The position numbers were made by a program, and so were the translations under genes. The notes beneath the pieces are model-generated. The model was not told the DNA's origin and ran no database searches. It was given only the letters and a program-made list of their open reading frames with translations. A stretch of 64,000 nucleotides of DNA, taken from positions 108,033 through 172,032 of the forward strand of contig CBFHLY010000001.1 in the NCBI GenBank assembly GCA_965656785.1, given 5' to 3'. Source of the DNA: JALQTD01 sp965656785 (GTDB lineage: Bacteria > Bacteroidota > Bacteroidia > Flavobacteriales_D > Sanyastnellaceae). Shown one piece after another: positions 43,914 to 52,334 of this stretch; the first letter of the stretch is position 1, and each line of letters starts with the position of its first letter.

Positions 43914-44789
43914 ATGAGTCAAGGAATACAGGCGATTACCCCCGTGTTGTTGCGCGGTTCGAAGGAGCTCCTGGAGTGGGTGGACAATGAGCGCATGTTG
44001 GGGCACCAGCTCGGTTTTGTTCCGACCATGGGAGCCTTGCATGCTGGGCACGCTTCCCTCATCCAATTTGCAGCGCAAGAAGTTGGACGTGTGGTGGTTA
44101 GCATCTTTGTAAACCCCACGCAGTTCAACAACGCATCGGACTATTCAGGTTATCCGTTGACCCCGGATGCCGATTTGGCGTTGGTGGAGGCGGCGGGTGG
44201 CCACGCGGTGTTCATGCCGTCGGTTGAGGAGATGTATGCGGGTGATTTGACGGTGGAGCCGGTGGACATGGGCGCGTTGACCAGGGGTTGGGAGGCCGTG
44301 GATCGCCCGGGACATTTCGATGGGGTGGTTGCGATCGTGGATCGGCTGTTCGCGGCGGTTCGACCGGATCGGGCGTATTTCGGCGAGAAGGATTTGCAGC
44401 AGCTGGCCGTGGTTCGAACGACGGCGGCGGAGCGGCATCCCGAGGTGGAGGTGGTGGGTTGTCCGTTGATCCGCGACGTGGACGGGCTGGCTTTGAGTTC
44501 GCGCAATGTTCGGCTGTCCGCTGCCGCGCGAAGCACCGCACTCGCGCTTCCAGCTGCGCTGCATCGGTTAAAGGACCTGCTGGCGCGCGGGCTGTTTCCT
44601 CCGGACGCGGTCATGATGGTGCGCGGGGAGTTGATGGCGGTGGAAGGGGTTGAGTTGGCGTATTTGGATTTGGTCCAGCGCGATACGTTTGCTTCCTGGA
44701 TGTCCGGCGCGGCTGGGCCATATTTTGCAGTCTTGGCGGCAACGGTCGGGGGGGTGCGGTTGCTCGATAACCTGGAGGTCATTTCCTGA
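43914..44789 (+). CDS. panC: pantothenate synthetase
   Basis: 291 residues. It joins pantoate and beta-alanine with ATP. The nucleotidyltransferase motif is PTMGALHAGHASLI (HxGH), followed by VSIFVNPTQFN, YFGEKDLQQLAVV and the KMSKS-like loop LSSRNVRLSAAAR. The aspartate decarboxylase gene panD, often next to panC, is not adjacent. From about 44160 the coding strand becomes markedly G-rich. Confidence 0.96.
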   Translation: MSQGIQAITPVLLRGSKELLEWVDNERMLGHQLGFVPTMGALHAGHASLIQFAAQEVGRVVVSIFVNPTQFNNASDYSGYPLTPDADLALVEAAGGHAVFMPSVEEMYAGDLTVEPVDMGALTRGWEAVDRPGHFDGVVAIVDRLFAAVRPDRAYFGEKDLQQLAVVRTTAAERHPEVEVVGCPLIRDVDGLALSSRNVRLSAAARSTALALPAALHRLKDLLARGLFPPDAVMMVRGELMAVEGVELAYLDLVQRDTFASWMSGAAGPYFAVLAATVGGVRLLDNLEVIS

Positions 44790-44849
44790 AGGGCTGAATT
44801 GACCGAGGGAGCGTGTTTTATTCAGAACTTGCGCGAAAATCTTGAAGCC

Positions 44850-45014
44850 ATGGGTGCCATCGGACCATCTCAAATCATCCTGATTGCCTTGATTGTTCTG
44901 CTGTTGTTCGGGGGGAAGAAAATCCCGGAGCTGATGCGCGGTTTGGGCAAAGGCGTGAAGGAATTCAAAGACGCCACGAACAACGAGGAGCGCGACGACC
45001 GAAAAGTCGACTGA
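44850..45014 (+). CDS. tatA: twin-arginine translocase subunit TatA/E
   Basis: 54 residues. One N-terminal membrane helix (SQIILIALIVLLLFG) is followed by the hinge Gly-Gly and an amphipathic helix KKIPELMRGLGKGVKEFKDA, then a short acidic tail. TatA forms the pore for folded proteins. I used the ATG at 44850; a TTG at 44799 would add an unlikely N-terminus. The stop directly abuts the next start codon. Confidence 0.92.
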   Translation: MGAIGPSQIILIALIVLLLFGGKKIPELMRGLGKGVKEFKDATNNEERDDRKVD

Positions 45015-46268
45015 GTGGTGCGGTTGTGGGGCTGGGTGGCGTTGCTGCTGTGGGTGACAGGGGCGACCGCCCAAGATTCAGTTCAAGTTGAAGTAAATCT
45101 CCGCGGTCCGGCTTGGGAGCCGAGCACCGACTGGTTCGCTTGGGACACGGTGTGGATTGGGTGGTGCAGCGATGCGAGTTGCTTGTCGGTGGATACGGGA
45201 ATTTGGAACATCCGCGGATTCGATTCGGAGGACATACCGCCGTTGGAGGAGGAAGTGATCCGCAGGCGGATGGAGGTGTTGGATGGGGAGACGCCGCTGG
45301 ATTTGGCCTGGAATCCACTGGTGCACGACCGCATCGCGTTTTACGCGTCCAAACGGCGGAACCACCTCGGCGAAATGCTGGGGCGCCAAGATCATTATTT
45401 TCCGCTCTTCGAAGAGGCGTTAGATCGCTACGACATGCCTTTGGAAATCAAGTACCTGCCCGTTGTGGAGAGCGCGCTCAATCCCGTGGTGCGCTCGCGA
45501 GCAGGTGCGACGGGGTTGTGGCAGTTCATGTACGCCACGGGCAAGTCGATGGGCTTGCGGGTGGACAGTTACATCGATGAGCGGAAGGACCCGGAGCGGA
45601 GTACGGATGCGGCCTGCCGGTATTTGCAGAAGCTGCATGGGTTGTATGGGGATTGGTATTTGGCCTTGGCTGCTTACAATGCGGGCCCGGGGAACGTGAA
45701 CAAGGCCATTCGGCGAAGCGGCGGCAAACGGAGTTACTGGGAAATTCGGCCTTGGCTTCCCTCGGAAACCCGTGGGTACGTGCCGGCTTTCATGGCCGTT
45801 GCGTACCTGATGAACTTCCACGCGGAGCACAACATCTACCCGACGGAGCCGCTGCCGGCGCTGGCGGAAATCGACACGGTGCACGTGCGCGCGCCGATGC
45901 GGTTCGACCAAATCGCCGCCGAGCTGCCCATCTCCGAATCGGCCTTGCAACGGCTCAACCCGATGTACCGGCAGTCGATTTTGCCGGGACCGCCGGAACA
46001 TTGGCCGTTGCGCTTGCCGGTGGAATTGGTGCCGTCGTTCATTGCGTTGGAGGAGCGGATTTTGGCCTTTAAACCCGAGAAGACGCCGGAAATCGAGTTC
46101 ATTCCGGAGCCCATCGTCTACCGCGTGAGAAGCGGCGACGTGTTGGGCACGATTGCGAACCGGCATGGCGTTACCATCAAGCAGTTGAAAGAATGGAACG
46201 GCTTGAACGGGTCGATGATCCGCGTGGGCCAAAAACTCTACATCCATGCCGATCCGAGCTCCCTTTAA
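45015..46268 (+). CDS. MltD-like lytic transglycosylase with LysM domain
   Basis: 417 residues beginning at GTG 45015 (a second GTG at 45018 is equivalent). The signal peptide is VRLWGWVALLLWVTGATAQ. The SLT domain spans about 130-290 with catalytic Glu in LPVVESALNP, then RAGATGLWQFM and AAYNAGPGNVNKAI. A single LysM domain lies at the C-terminus (YRVRSGDVLGTIANRHGV, about 370-415). It cleaves glycan strands of peptidoglycan in the periplasm. It overlaps the DUF4837 gene by 23 bases. Confidence 0.92.
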   Translation: MVRLWGWVALLLWVTGATAQDSVQVEVNLRGPAWEPSTDWFAWDTVWIGWCSDASCLSVDTGIWNIRGFDSEDIPPLEEEVIRRRMEVLDGETPLDLAWNPLVHDRIAFYASKRRNHLGEMLGRQDHYFPLFEEALDRYDMPLEIKYLPVVESALNPVVRSRAGATGLWQFMYATGKSMGLRVDSYIDERKDPERSTDAACRYLQKLHGLYGDWYLALAAYNAGPGNVNKAIRRSGGKRSYWEIRPWLPSETRGYVPAFMAVAYLMNFHAEHNIYPTEPLPALAEIDTVHVRAPMRFDQIAAELPISESALQRLNPMYRQSILPGPPEHWPLRLPVELVPSFIALEERILAFKPEKTPEIEFIPEPIVYRVRSGDVLGTIANRHGVTIKQLKEWNGLNGSMIRVGQKLYIHADPSSL

Positions 46269-47280
46269 CCTCCTCCTGTCCGCCCTCTTGTTCCTCGCCG
46301 CTTGCGGCAGCCAGGAAGGCGCGCGCATGCCGTTGCCTGGAAAAGTGGGGGCCTCCGGGGAAATCGTGGTGGTTGCGGATGAGGCCACTTGGAACGGCGC
46401 GCTGGGCGACACACTCCGCAGCATCTTCGGGGTGCCGTATGCGGTGTTGCCGCAGTACGAGCCAGAATTCGACCTCGTGTTCCTTCCGCGCGACGAGTTC
46501 GATCGGTTTTGGAAACCCCACCGCAACATCATCCACATCGACCTCGCGGACCGCATCGACACGCAGGAGCCGTCCGTGGAAATCTACCGGGACCGCTTTG
46601 CGTCGGGCCAGCTGTTCGTGGCGGGCAAAGGGCGCACGGCGGCGGAACTTGCTGGGCGTTTTCACGAGCGCCGGGGCGATTTGCTCAGCATCTTCCACCG
46701 CGAGGAGGTGGACCGGTTTGGGGAGTTGGTGGCGCTTTCGGTGAACGAGCCGCTAGCGCGCGACCTCGCGGAGCGGCATGGGGTGATGCTGACCCTGCCT
46801 CGGGATGCACAGCTCGCGCAGGAATCGGAGGAATTTGTTTGGATCGACCGCCAAATGACGCGGATGAAAGGCGGGAACAACCACGACGTGCAGCAGGGCA
46901 TTTTCATCTACTTCGAGCCGTATACGAGCGACACGCTGCTCTCGATGCGTGCGCGATTGAGCGCTCGGAATGCGGTGTTGCGGCGGCACGTGGAGGGGCC
47001 GTCGCCCGGGTCGTTCATGACCACGGAAATGCGGTACCACCCGACGTATGAGGAGGTCGCGTTCAACGGCGAGTTCGCTTCGGAGTTGCGCGGGTTGTGG
47101 CGGGTGGAGAACGATTACATGGGCGGGCCGTTTTACAGCCTGACGACTTACGATGCGTCGCGGGGTCGGCTCGTGACGGTGGAGGGGTATTCGTACGCGC
47201 CGTACTTCGATAAGCGGGAGTACATGCGCGAGATCGAGGCGGTGGTGCGGTCGTTGGGGGTGGTGCCGGCGGGGTCGTAA
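46246..47280 (+). CDS. DUF4837 family lipoprotein
   Basis: 344 residues. The signal ends in a lipobox LFLAAC (Cys at about 20). The family pattern is visible as ASGEIVVVADEATWNG, a central FVWIDRQMTRMKGGNNHDVQQ and QGIFIYFEPY, and late RGLWRVENDYMGGPF. DUF4837 has no established function; it is found in Bacteroidota next to cell-wall genes, here directly after the transglycosylase, so a peptidoglycan-related role is plausible but unproven. Confidence 0.88.
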   Translation: MPIRAPFNLLLSALLFLAACGSQEGARMPLPGKVGASGEIVVVADEATWNGALGDTLRSIFGVPYAVLPQYEPEFDLVFLPRDEFDRFWKPHRNIIHIDLADRIDTQEPSVEIYRDRFASGQLFVAGKGRTAAELAGRFHERRGDLLSIFHREEVDRFGELVALSVNEPLARDLAERHGVMLTLPRDAQLAQESEEFVWIDRQMTRMKGGNNHDVQQGIFIYFEPYTSDTLLSMRARLSARNAVLRRHVEGPSPGSFMTTEMRYHPTYEEVAFNGEFASELRGLWRVENDYMGGPFYSLTTYDASRGRLVTVEGYSYAPYFDKREYMREIEAVVRSLGVVPAGS

Positions 47281-47289
47281 TTTGACGGC

Positions 47290-48303
47290 ATGAAACAGGG
47301 AATTTGGGGGTTGCTGGCGTTGGTGGCGTGCGCGCCGCGGCCGGCTGGGTTGGAGTTGCCGGGGGTGAGCGTGCGGGCGTTGGAGGTGGCCGGTCGGGAT
47401 ACGGTTTTGTTTGCGGGGAGTGGCGGGGTTTGGGGGTGTACGTTCGATGCGGGCGCGACGTGGTTTGTGGACACGCTGGAGTTTGAGGGGGTGAGGCCGG
47501 AGGTGCGGGCTGTGGCCGTTGCTGGGGGCGCGGCCGTGGCGATTGGGGTCGGTTCGCCCGGGCTGTTCATGCGGTCGGAGAATTGGAAGGACTGGGAGGT
47601 CGTTTACCGCGAGGACGGGGAGGGGGTGTTTTGGGATTCGGTGGATTTTTGGGATGAGCGGGAGGGGGTGGCGTTTGGGGATCCGAGTGCGCCTGACGCG
47701 GGGTGCGCGGCGGTGGCGTTGACGCGGGATGGCGGGCGGTCTTGGAGGCGCGTGGGGTGCGAGGCGTTGCCGGCGGTGGTGCCGGGCGAGGCTGCGTTTG
47801 CGGCGAGCAACACGAACGTGGTGGCGAGGGGCGACCGGGCGTGGTGCATCACGGGGGGTGCGGCGTCGCGCGTGTTGATGACGGAGGATCGGGGACGGTC
47901 GTGGACGGTGGTGGAGACGCCGGTGGTGCAGGGCGGGGCGATGACCGGGATGTTCTCGCTGGCGATGTGGAGCGAGGAGGCGGGGATGGCGATTGGGGGC
48001 GACTGGGAGGCGATGGGCGATTGCCGGGCGAACAAGGTGCGGACGGTGGATGGGGGGAAGACGTGGGCGCTGCACCAGCCGGGGGAGGGGCCGGGTTACC
48101 GGTCGTGCGTGCAGGCGGTGCCTGGTACCGATGGGCAGGAGCTGTGGGCCGTAGGGATTCTGGGCATCGATCGTTCGGATGATGCAGGCCAAACCTGGAC
48201 CCACCGCCCCGACTCGTCCTTCCTCACCCTCCGCTTCACGCCCGATGGCACCACCGCGTGGCTCGCAGGCCGCGGCCGCATCGCCTCCCTTCCCGTCCGT
48301 TAA
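47290..48303 (+). CDS. Ycf48/BNR-like beta-propeller protein, exported
   Basis: 337 residues. The signal-like start MKQGIWGLLALVACAPRP may be a lipobox (LVAC). Asp-box-like repeats recur: TFDAGATW, TRDGGRSW, TEDRGRSW, TVDGGKTW and SDDAGQTW, the blades of a sialidase/Ycf48-type propeller. No catalytic sialidase residues are evident, so it is probably a scaffold. The coding strand is extraordinarily G-rich up to about 48175 and then C-rich to the stop. The stop TTAA is shared with the convergent peptidase. Confidence 0.8.
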   Translation: MKQGIWGLLALVACAPRPAGLELPGVSVRALEVAGRDTVLFAGSGGVWGCTFDAGATWFVDTLEFEGVRPEVRAVAVAGGAAVAIGVGSPGLFMRSENWKDWEVVYREDGEGVFWDSVDFWDEREGVAFGDPSAPDAGCAAVALTRDGGRSWRRVGCEALPAVVPGEAAFAASNTNVVARGDRAWCITGGAASRVLMTEDRGRSWTVVETPVVQGGAMTGMFSLAMWSEEAGMAIGGDWEAMGDCRANKVRTVDGGKTWALHQPGEGPGYRSCVQAVPGTDGQELWAVGILGIDRSDDAGQTWTHRPDSSFLTLRFTPDGTTAWLAGRGRIASLPVR

Positions 48304-50744
48304 CGCGTCACCACGAACCGCTGAGAACGTTCACCCGCTACCGCCACGTAGGTTCCCGCTTCCCAGCTGCTGACGTCCCACGTCATGTGCGCGCCTTGGG
48401 CGGAACGCTGCGCCACTTTGCGTCCCGTAGAATCGAAGATTTGGACCGCCTTATCCCCCGTTTCAAGGGCCATCGTCAAGCGATCCGTTGCGGGGTTTGG
48501 ATAGAGCACCAAACCGAGTCCTGACGTTGATTCAATCCCAACTGAAACATCGCCCTTCGCAAAGGCATACTGCCCTTTGCGCAGCTTCAGGATCTTGAAA
48601 ATGCCGCTGCCATTTGTCAGCGACCCCCCTTGCCACTCGTAATCCGGGTACTCCACCCACGGCTCGCCCGCACCCGGCCGCCACGCCAGGAACGCGCCCT
48701 CCTCCGTCCCCCCGTAGAGCGGGAAGTCCAAGTCCGTGTCGTCGTTCCCGTAGTACTGCAACCGCGCGTCCAGCACCATGCCTTCCTCAGGCCAAATCCC
48801 GTCAACGACCCAAAAGTGCGTCCCGCTCAGCTCGTCCACATAAGGCGCCACCGGCCCCGCATCCGTCTCGGCCCAATGGTGTTCCACCCGAACGAGCGCG
48901 CTGTCGCCCTCCGGCATGGCGTCGCACCCGAGCCGCATTTCCACCCACGGCAAGTTCGTCAGCCCCATCGTGCCCGTCACCGGGAACGTGTGGTCCATGC
49001 GACCCTGGTTGAGCCGCCCGTTCGCGTTGAGGGCGATCATGGCGGGTTCCGTGATGCCGAGGTGCTCCACGATGGCGGTGGCGGTGGGGCCGGAAACCTG
49101 GATTTGGCCTTCCACTCGATTCCAATTCGCGTCCCAAACCGTCACGTCCAACGGCACGCCCTCGTGGTAATTCTCGCACGCCCGCAACTTCTGCTGCAGG
49201 TACAAAGTCGTCGCAGGAATCGGCGCCCCGAGCGGCGCCACTTCCGTTGAATCAATGACCCACGTCGAGAAGCCTGGCTGGTAAATCAGCGCGTCGAAAA
49301 ACGACTGCAAATCCACGCCCGTCGCGCCCTCCAGCGTCACCCGGAACAGCTCCGCGTCCATGTGCGAATCGTACAACTCTGCGAGCACTTGCTGCATGCC
49401 CGAACGGAACGCCTCATCCCCCAGGTAGGCCCGCAAATTGTGCAGCATCGCCGCCCCTTTGTAGTACGTATGCCGCCCGTAAATCTCCGCATCCGGCATC
49501 GGCGACATTGGATGGAAGCCCTCGTCCTGGATGTGCGCCTGCTCCAGCACAAACAGCTGGTTGTCCTTGACCAAATCCACGAACGCTTCCGGCCCCTCTT
49601 TCCACTCCACGAACAAGTGGCTGCTGTACTCCGCCGGCCCTTCCTTCAGCCACATGTGGTTGTGGGTGGTCGGTGCGATGAGGTCGCCCCACCAATGGTG
49701 ACCGAGCTCGTGAGCCAACAAGTCCCCGTTCGCTGCGAGCGATTCTTCGACCATGAATTGCGGGTAGGCAATGTTCGTCGGGATTTCCAACGCGCCATCA
49801 GTGGTGAGCACGTAGCCGACGCGTTCCCAAGCGTAAGGCCCCCACCAGTATTCGAGGGCGTCGATGGCGTACCCGAGGTCTTGGAACTTGTTGACCATGC
49901 TGTTGATGTGCTCGGGCTTGCCGGTCAGCCGCACGGGCACTTCCCCATAATTGCCGGTGTGGACGTAGTTGCTGTCCACGTAATTCGAAACCGCAAAGGC
50001 GGCCAAGTGCGTGGGAATGGGGTGTTGAAGTGTAAAGCTGCGCAGCACGGTGTCGCCGCTGAGGACGGTTTCCCCGAGGAAGGTGCCTTGGTTGTGCGCC
50101 TTGCGTCCGCCGGCGCTGGTCACATGCCACGTGTAGGTTGCGCGCTCCACGAAGTTGTCGAAGCAGGGGTGCCAAACCTTGCCGAAGTTGGGCGGGATGG
50201 ACGTGAGTCCGATGCCGAGTTGGTAGATGTAATTCGATGCGAAGTACACCCCTCCCCAGTAAGGATCAGCGTAGGGGTGTCCCGCGTACCAAACGTCCAC
50301 CTCATGTTCTGCGCCCGCCAGCCAATCCATGCCAGGGGCGACGTGCAATTGACCGTCCACGTGCTCGAACTCAACGCTGTTCCCATCCACGTGCACGCTG
50401 TCCACATTGAGGTCGATGAGGTCGAACCAAAGGACCTGAGCCTCATCATCCACCACCGTCAGGTCAATGCGCGCATGGCCATGTAGTTGTTGCAGGCTAT
50501 ACTCCGTCAAGTCAAGCGAAACTTCGTAGTGTTGAACGTCAAACGAATCGCTCCTCGCGATGCTTTCGGTCATGTCGTAATTGACGAATCGCGGGTTCAA
50601 TTCTGCGGGTGCTTCCCGGTGCCCATTGTGGCAACCCTGGGGAAAAAACACCCGCGGGCTGCGGTGAAACAACGTGTCCTGAGCGGTCATCGACCCCGCT
50701 GTGCAAAGGCCGAGCAAGGCAGTCGTCAAAAAGTTCAATCGCAT
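48300..50744 (-). CDS. M1-family aminopeptidase with T9SS C-terminal sorting domain
   Basis: 814 residues. The signal peptide is MRLNFLTTALLGLCTAGSMTAQ. The N-terminal M1 beta domain is at about 60-255. The zinc motif HELGHHWWGD with downstream Glu in LKEGPAEY lies at about 355-385. The canonical GxMEN substrate motif is altered to GALEI. The last 80 residues are a type A sorting domain (VLYPNPATDRLTM ... GRKVA ... WEAGTYVAVA), so the protein is exported by T9SS and anchored or released. TAACTTGG lies 3 bases upstream of the start as a weak -7 box. Confidence 0.92.
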   Translation of the reverse strand: MRLNFLTTALLGLCTAGSMTAQDTLFHRSPRVFFPQGCHNGHREAPAELNPRFVNYDMTESIARSDSFDVQHYEVSLDLTEYSLQQLHGHARIDLTVVDDEAQVLWFDLIDLNVDSVHVDGNSVEFEHVDGQLHVAPGMDWLAGAEHEVDVWYAGHPYADPYWGGVYFASNYIYQLGIGLTSIPPNFGKVWHPCFDNFVERATYTWHVTSAGGRKAHNQGTFLGETVLSGDTVLRSFTLQHPIPTHLAAFAVSNYVDSNYVHTGNYGEVPVRLTGKPEHINSMVNKFQDLGYAIDALEYWWGPYAWERVGYVLTTDGALEIPTNIAYPQFMVEESLAANGDLLAHELGHHWWGDLIAPTTHNHMWLKEGPAEYSSHLFVEWKEGPEAFVDLVKDNQLFVLEQAHIQDEGFHPMSPMPDAEIYGRHTYYKGAAMLHNLRAYLGDEAFRSGMQQVLAELYDSHMDAELFRVTLEGATGVDLQSFFDALIYQPGFSTWVIDSTEVAPLGAPIPATTLYLQQKLRACENYHEGVPLDVTVWDANWNRVEGQIQVSGPTATAIVEHLGITEPAMIALNANGRLNQGRMDHTFPVTGTMGLTNLPWVEMRLGCDAMPEGDSALVRVEHHWAETDAGPVAPYVDELSGTHFWVVDGIWPEEGMVLDARLQYYGNDDTDLDFPLYGGTEEGAFLAWRPGAGEPWVEYPDYEWQGGSLTNGSGIFKILKLRKGQYAFAKGDVSVGIESTSGLGLVLYPNPATDRLTMALETGDKAVQIFDSTGRKVAQRSAQGAHMTWDVSSWEAGTYVAVAGERSQRFVVTR

Positions 50745-50770
50745 GGGCCCAAGTTAGTTCGCAGCGCGCG

Positions 50771-50778
50771 TACTTTCG
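50771..50778 (+). promoter_or_regulatory. -7 promoter box TACTTTCG
   Basis: It ends 4 bases before the ATG at 50783 and sets the start of the SlyD-like gene, excluding in-frame starts upstream that would run into the divergent peptidase gene. Confidence 0.55.
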
Positions 50779-50782
50779 CGCC

Positions 50783-51259
50783 ATGAACGAGAAGCTCATT
50801 GCCGACGGCAAGTACGTCGAGGTCACCTACGTGTTGCGCGAGAACGATGCCAACGGTGAAGAATTGGAGGTTTGTCCCGCGGACGAGCCGTTTGCCTTCA
50901 CCGTTGGACAACTCGAGGTGCTCGAGTCGTTTGAGCAGAAGCTGAAGGGACTGAAAGAGGGCGAGGAGTTTTCCTTCGGTTTGACCATGGAGGAAGCTTA
51001 CGGCGATGAGGATGAGGAGGCGTACGTTCGCGTGCCCAAATCCGCATTCATCGTCGACGGGGAATTGGACGAGTCCATCTTCGAGGTGGGTGAAGTGGTG
51101 CCGATGGAAACCGAGGACGGCGACGAGCTCATGGGCATCGTGGCGGACGTCCTGCTCAACGAGGTCGTGATCGACTTCAACCATCCGTTTGCGGGCTTGA
51201 ACCTGCACTTCTCGGGCAAGGTGGAGTTGGTGTCCGACGCGGCGCCTCAGGAGAACTGA
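50783..51259 (+). CDS. SlyD-like FKBP peptidyl-prolyl isomerase
   Basis: 158 residues. It opens with DGKYVEVTYVLRENDANGE and contains VGQLEVLESFEQKLKGLKEGE and the EAYGDEDEEAYVRVPKSAF segment that joins the FKBP core to the insert-in-flap chaperone domain, then FNHPFAGLNLHFSGKV. It catalyses prolyl isomerisation and has chaperone activity. The His-rich metal tail of E. coli SlyD is absent. Confidence 0.9.
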   Translation: MNEKLIADGKYVEVTYVLRENDANGEELEVCPADEPFAFTVGQLEVLESFEQKLKGLKEGEEFSFGLTMEEAYGDEDEEAYVRVPKSAFIVDGELDESIFEVGEVVPMETEDGDELMGIVADVLLNEVVIDFNHPFAGLNLHFSGKVELVSDAAPQEN

Positions 51260-51288
51260 TTCCCACGTGACGGGACCTGGGAACGGAG

Positions 51289-51296
51289 TACCTTTG
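51289..51296 (+). promoter_or_regulatory. -7 promoter box TACCTTTG
   Basis: Exact TAnnTTTG, 4 bases before the ATG at 51301 of thiL. It heads the thiL-asnB-glycosyltransferase group. Confidence 0.6.
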
Positions 51297-51300
51297 GTCC

Positions 51301-52332
51301 ATGGAACGAACGGAAATCGGGTCGCTGGGTGAGTTTGGACTCATCCGGCATTTGACGTCGGAATTGGTGACGCGGCAACCGTCCACCCTTTTGGGGGTGG
51401 GGGACGATGCTGCGGTGGTGAATCCCGGAGATAAGCGGGTGCTGGTGAGCACCGACATGCTGTGTGAGGGGGTTCATTTTGACCTGTCTTACACCCCATT
51501 GAAGCACCTCGGCTACAAGGCCATCATCGTAAACTTGAGCGACATTTGTGCGATGAACGCGACGCCGACTCAGGTGACGGTGAGCATGGCCTTGTCGAAT
51601 CGGTTTTCGGTGGAAGCGGTGGAGGAGTTGTATGCGGGCATGCTCAAGGCGTGCGAACTGTACAACGTGGACCTCATCGGCGGCGACACGACGACCAGTC
51701 CATCGGGGTTGGTCCTTTCCGTGACGGCGCTGGGGTTTGCTGACAGCGAGCGCATCGTGCGCCGGAATGGGGCGAAGTCCGGCGATTTGCTGGTGGTTTC
51801 TGGGGAGCTTGGAGGGGCGTACATGGGCCTGCAGGTCCTTGAACGGGAGAAGCACGTATTCAAGGAGGCGCCGGGAGCTCAGCCGGATTTGACCGGTTAC
51901 GATTACGTGTTGGAGCGGCAGTTGAAGCCGGAGGCTCGGTTTGATGTGGTCCGTGAGTTGCTTCAGTTGAAATTGAAGCCAACGTCGATGATCGATGTGT
52001 CGGACGGTTTGTCTTCGGAAATTTTCCACCTGTGCACGGAGAGCGGGGTGGGCGTCAAGGTCTTTGAGGAGAAATTGCCCATCAACCCCGAGGCGTATGA
52101 GGCCGCGCGCGAGTTCAATTTGGATCCGACGACGTGCATGCTCAATGGCGGGGAGGATTACGAGCTGCTCTTTACAGTGGCTCAATCGGATGCAGACCAA
52201 ATCCTGAATCACCCCATGTTCAGCATCATCGGCTACTTGACCGACGACGCCTCCGAGCGCCAACTCATTACGAAGAACGGCGCCGAAGTGGAACTTCAGG
52301 CGCAGGGTTGGCAACCGTTCAAAGCAGACTGA
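51301..52332 (+). CDS. thiL: thiamine-monophosphate kinase
   Basis: 343 residues. It phosphorylates thiamine phosphate to the active diphosphate. Motifs in order: LGVGDDAAVV near residue 35 (Mg-ATP), STDMLCEGVHFDL, VNLSDICAMNATP, GGDTTTSPSG, IDVSDGLSSE and LNGGEDYELLFTV. No other thiamine gene is adjacent. The asnB start lies 3 bases after its stop. Confidence 0.95.
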   Translation: MERTEIGSLGEFGLIRHLTSELVTRQPSTLLGVGDDAAVVNPGDKRVLVSTDMLCEGVHFDLSYTPLKHLGYKAIIVNLSDICAMNATPTQVTVSMALSNRFSVEAVEELYAGMLKACELYNVDLIGGDTTTSPSGLVLSVTALGFADSERIVRRNGAKSGDLLVVSGELGGAYMGLQVLEREKHVFKEAPGAQPDLTGYDYVLERQLKPEARFDVVRELLQLKLKPTSMIDVSDGLSSEIFHLCTESGVGVKVFEEKLPINPEAYEAAREFNLDPTTCMLNGGEDYELLFTVAQSDADQILNHPMFSIIGYLTDDASERQLITKNGAEVELQAQGWQPFKAD

Positions 52333-52334
52333 AC

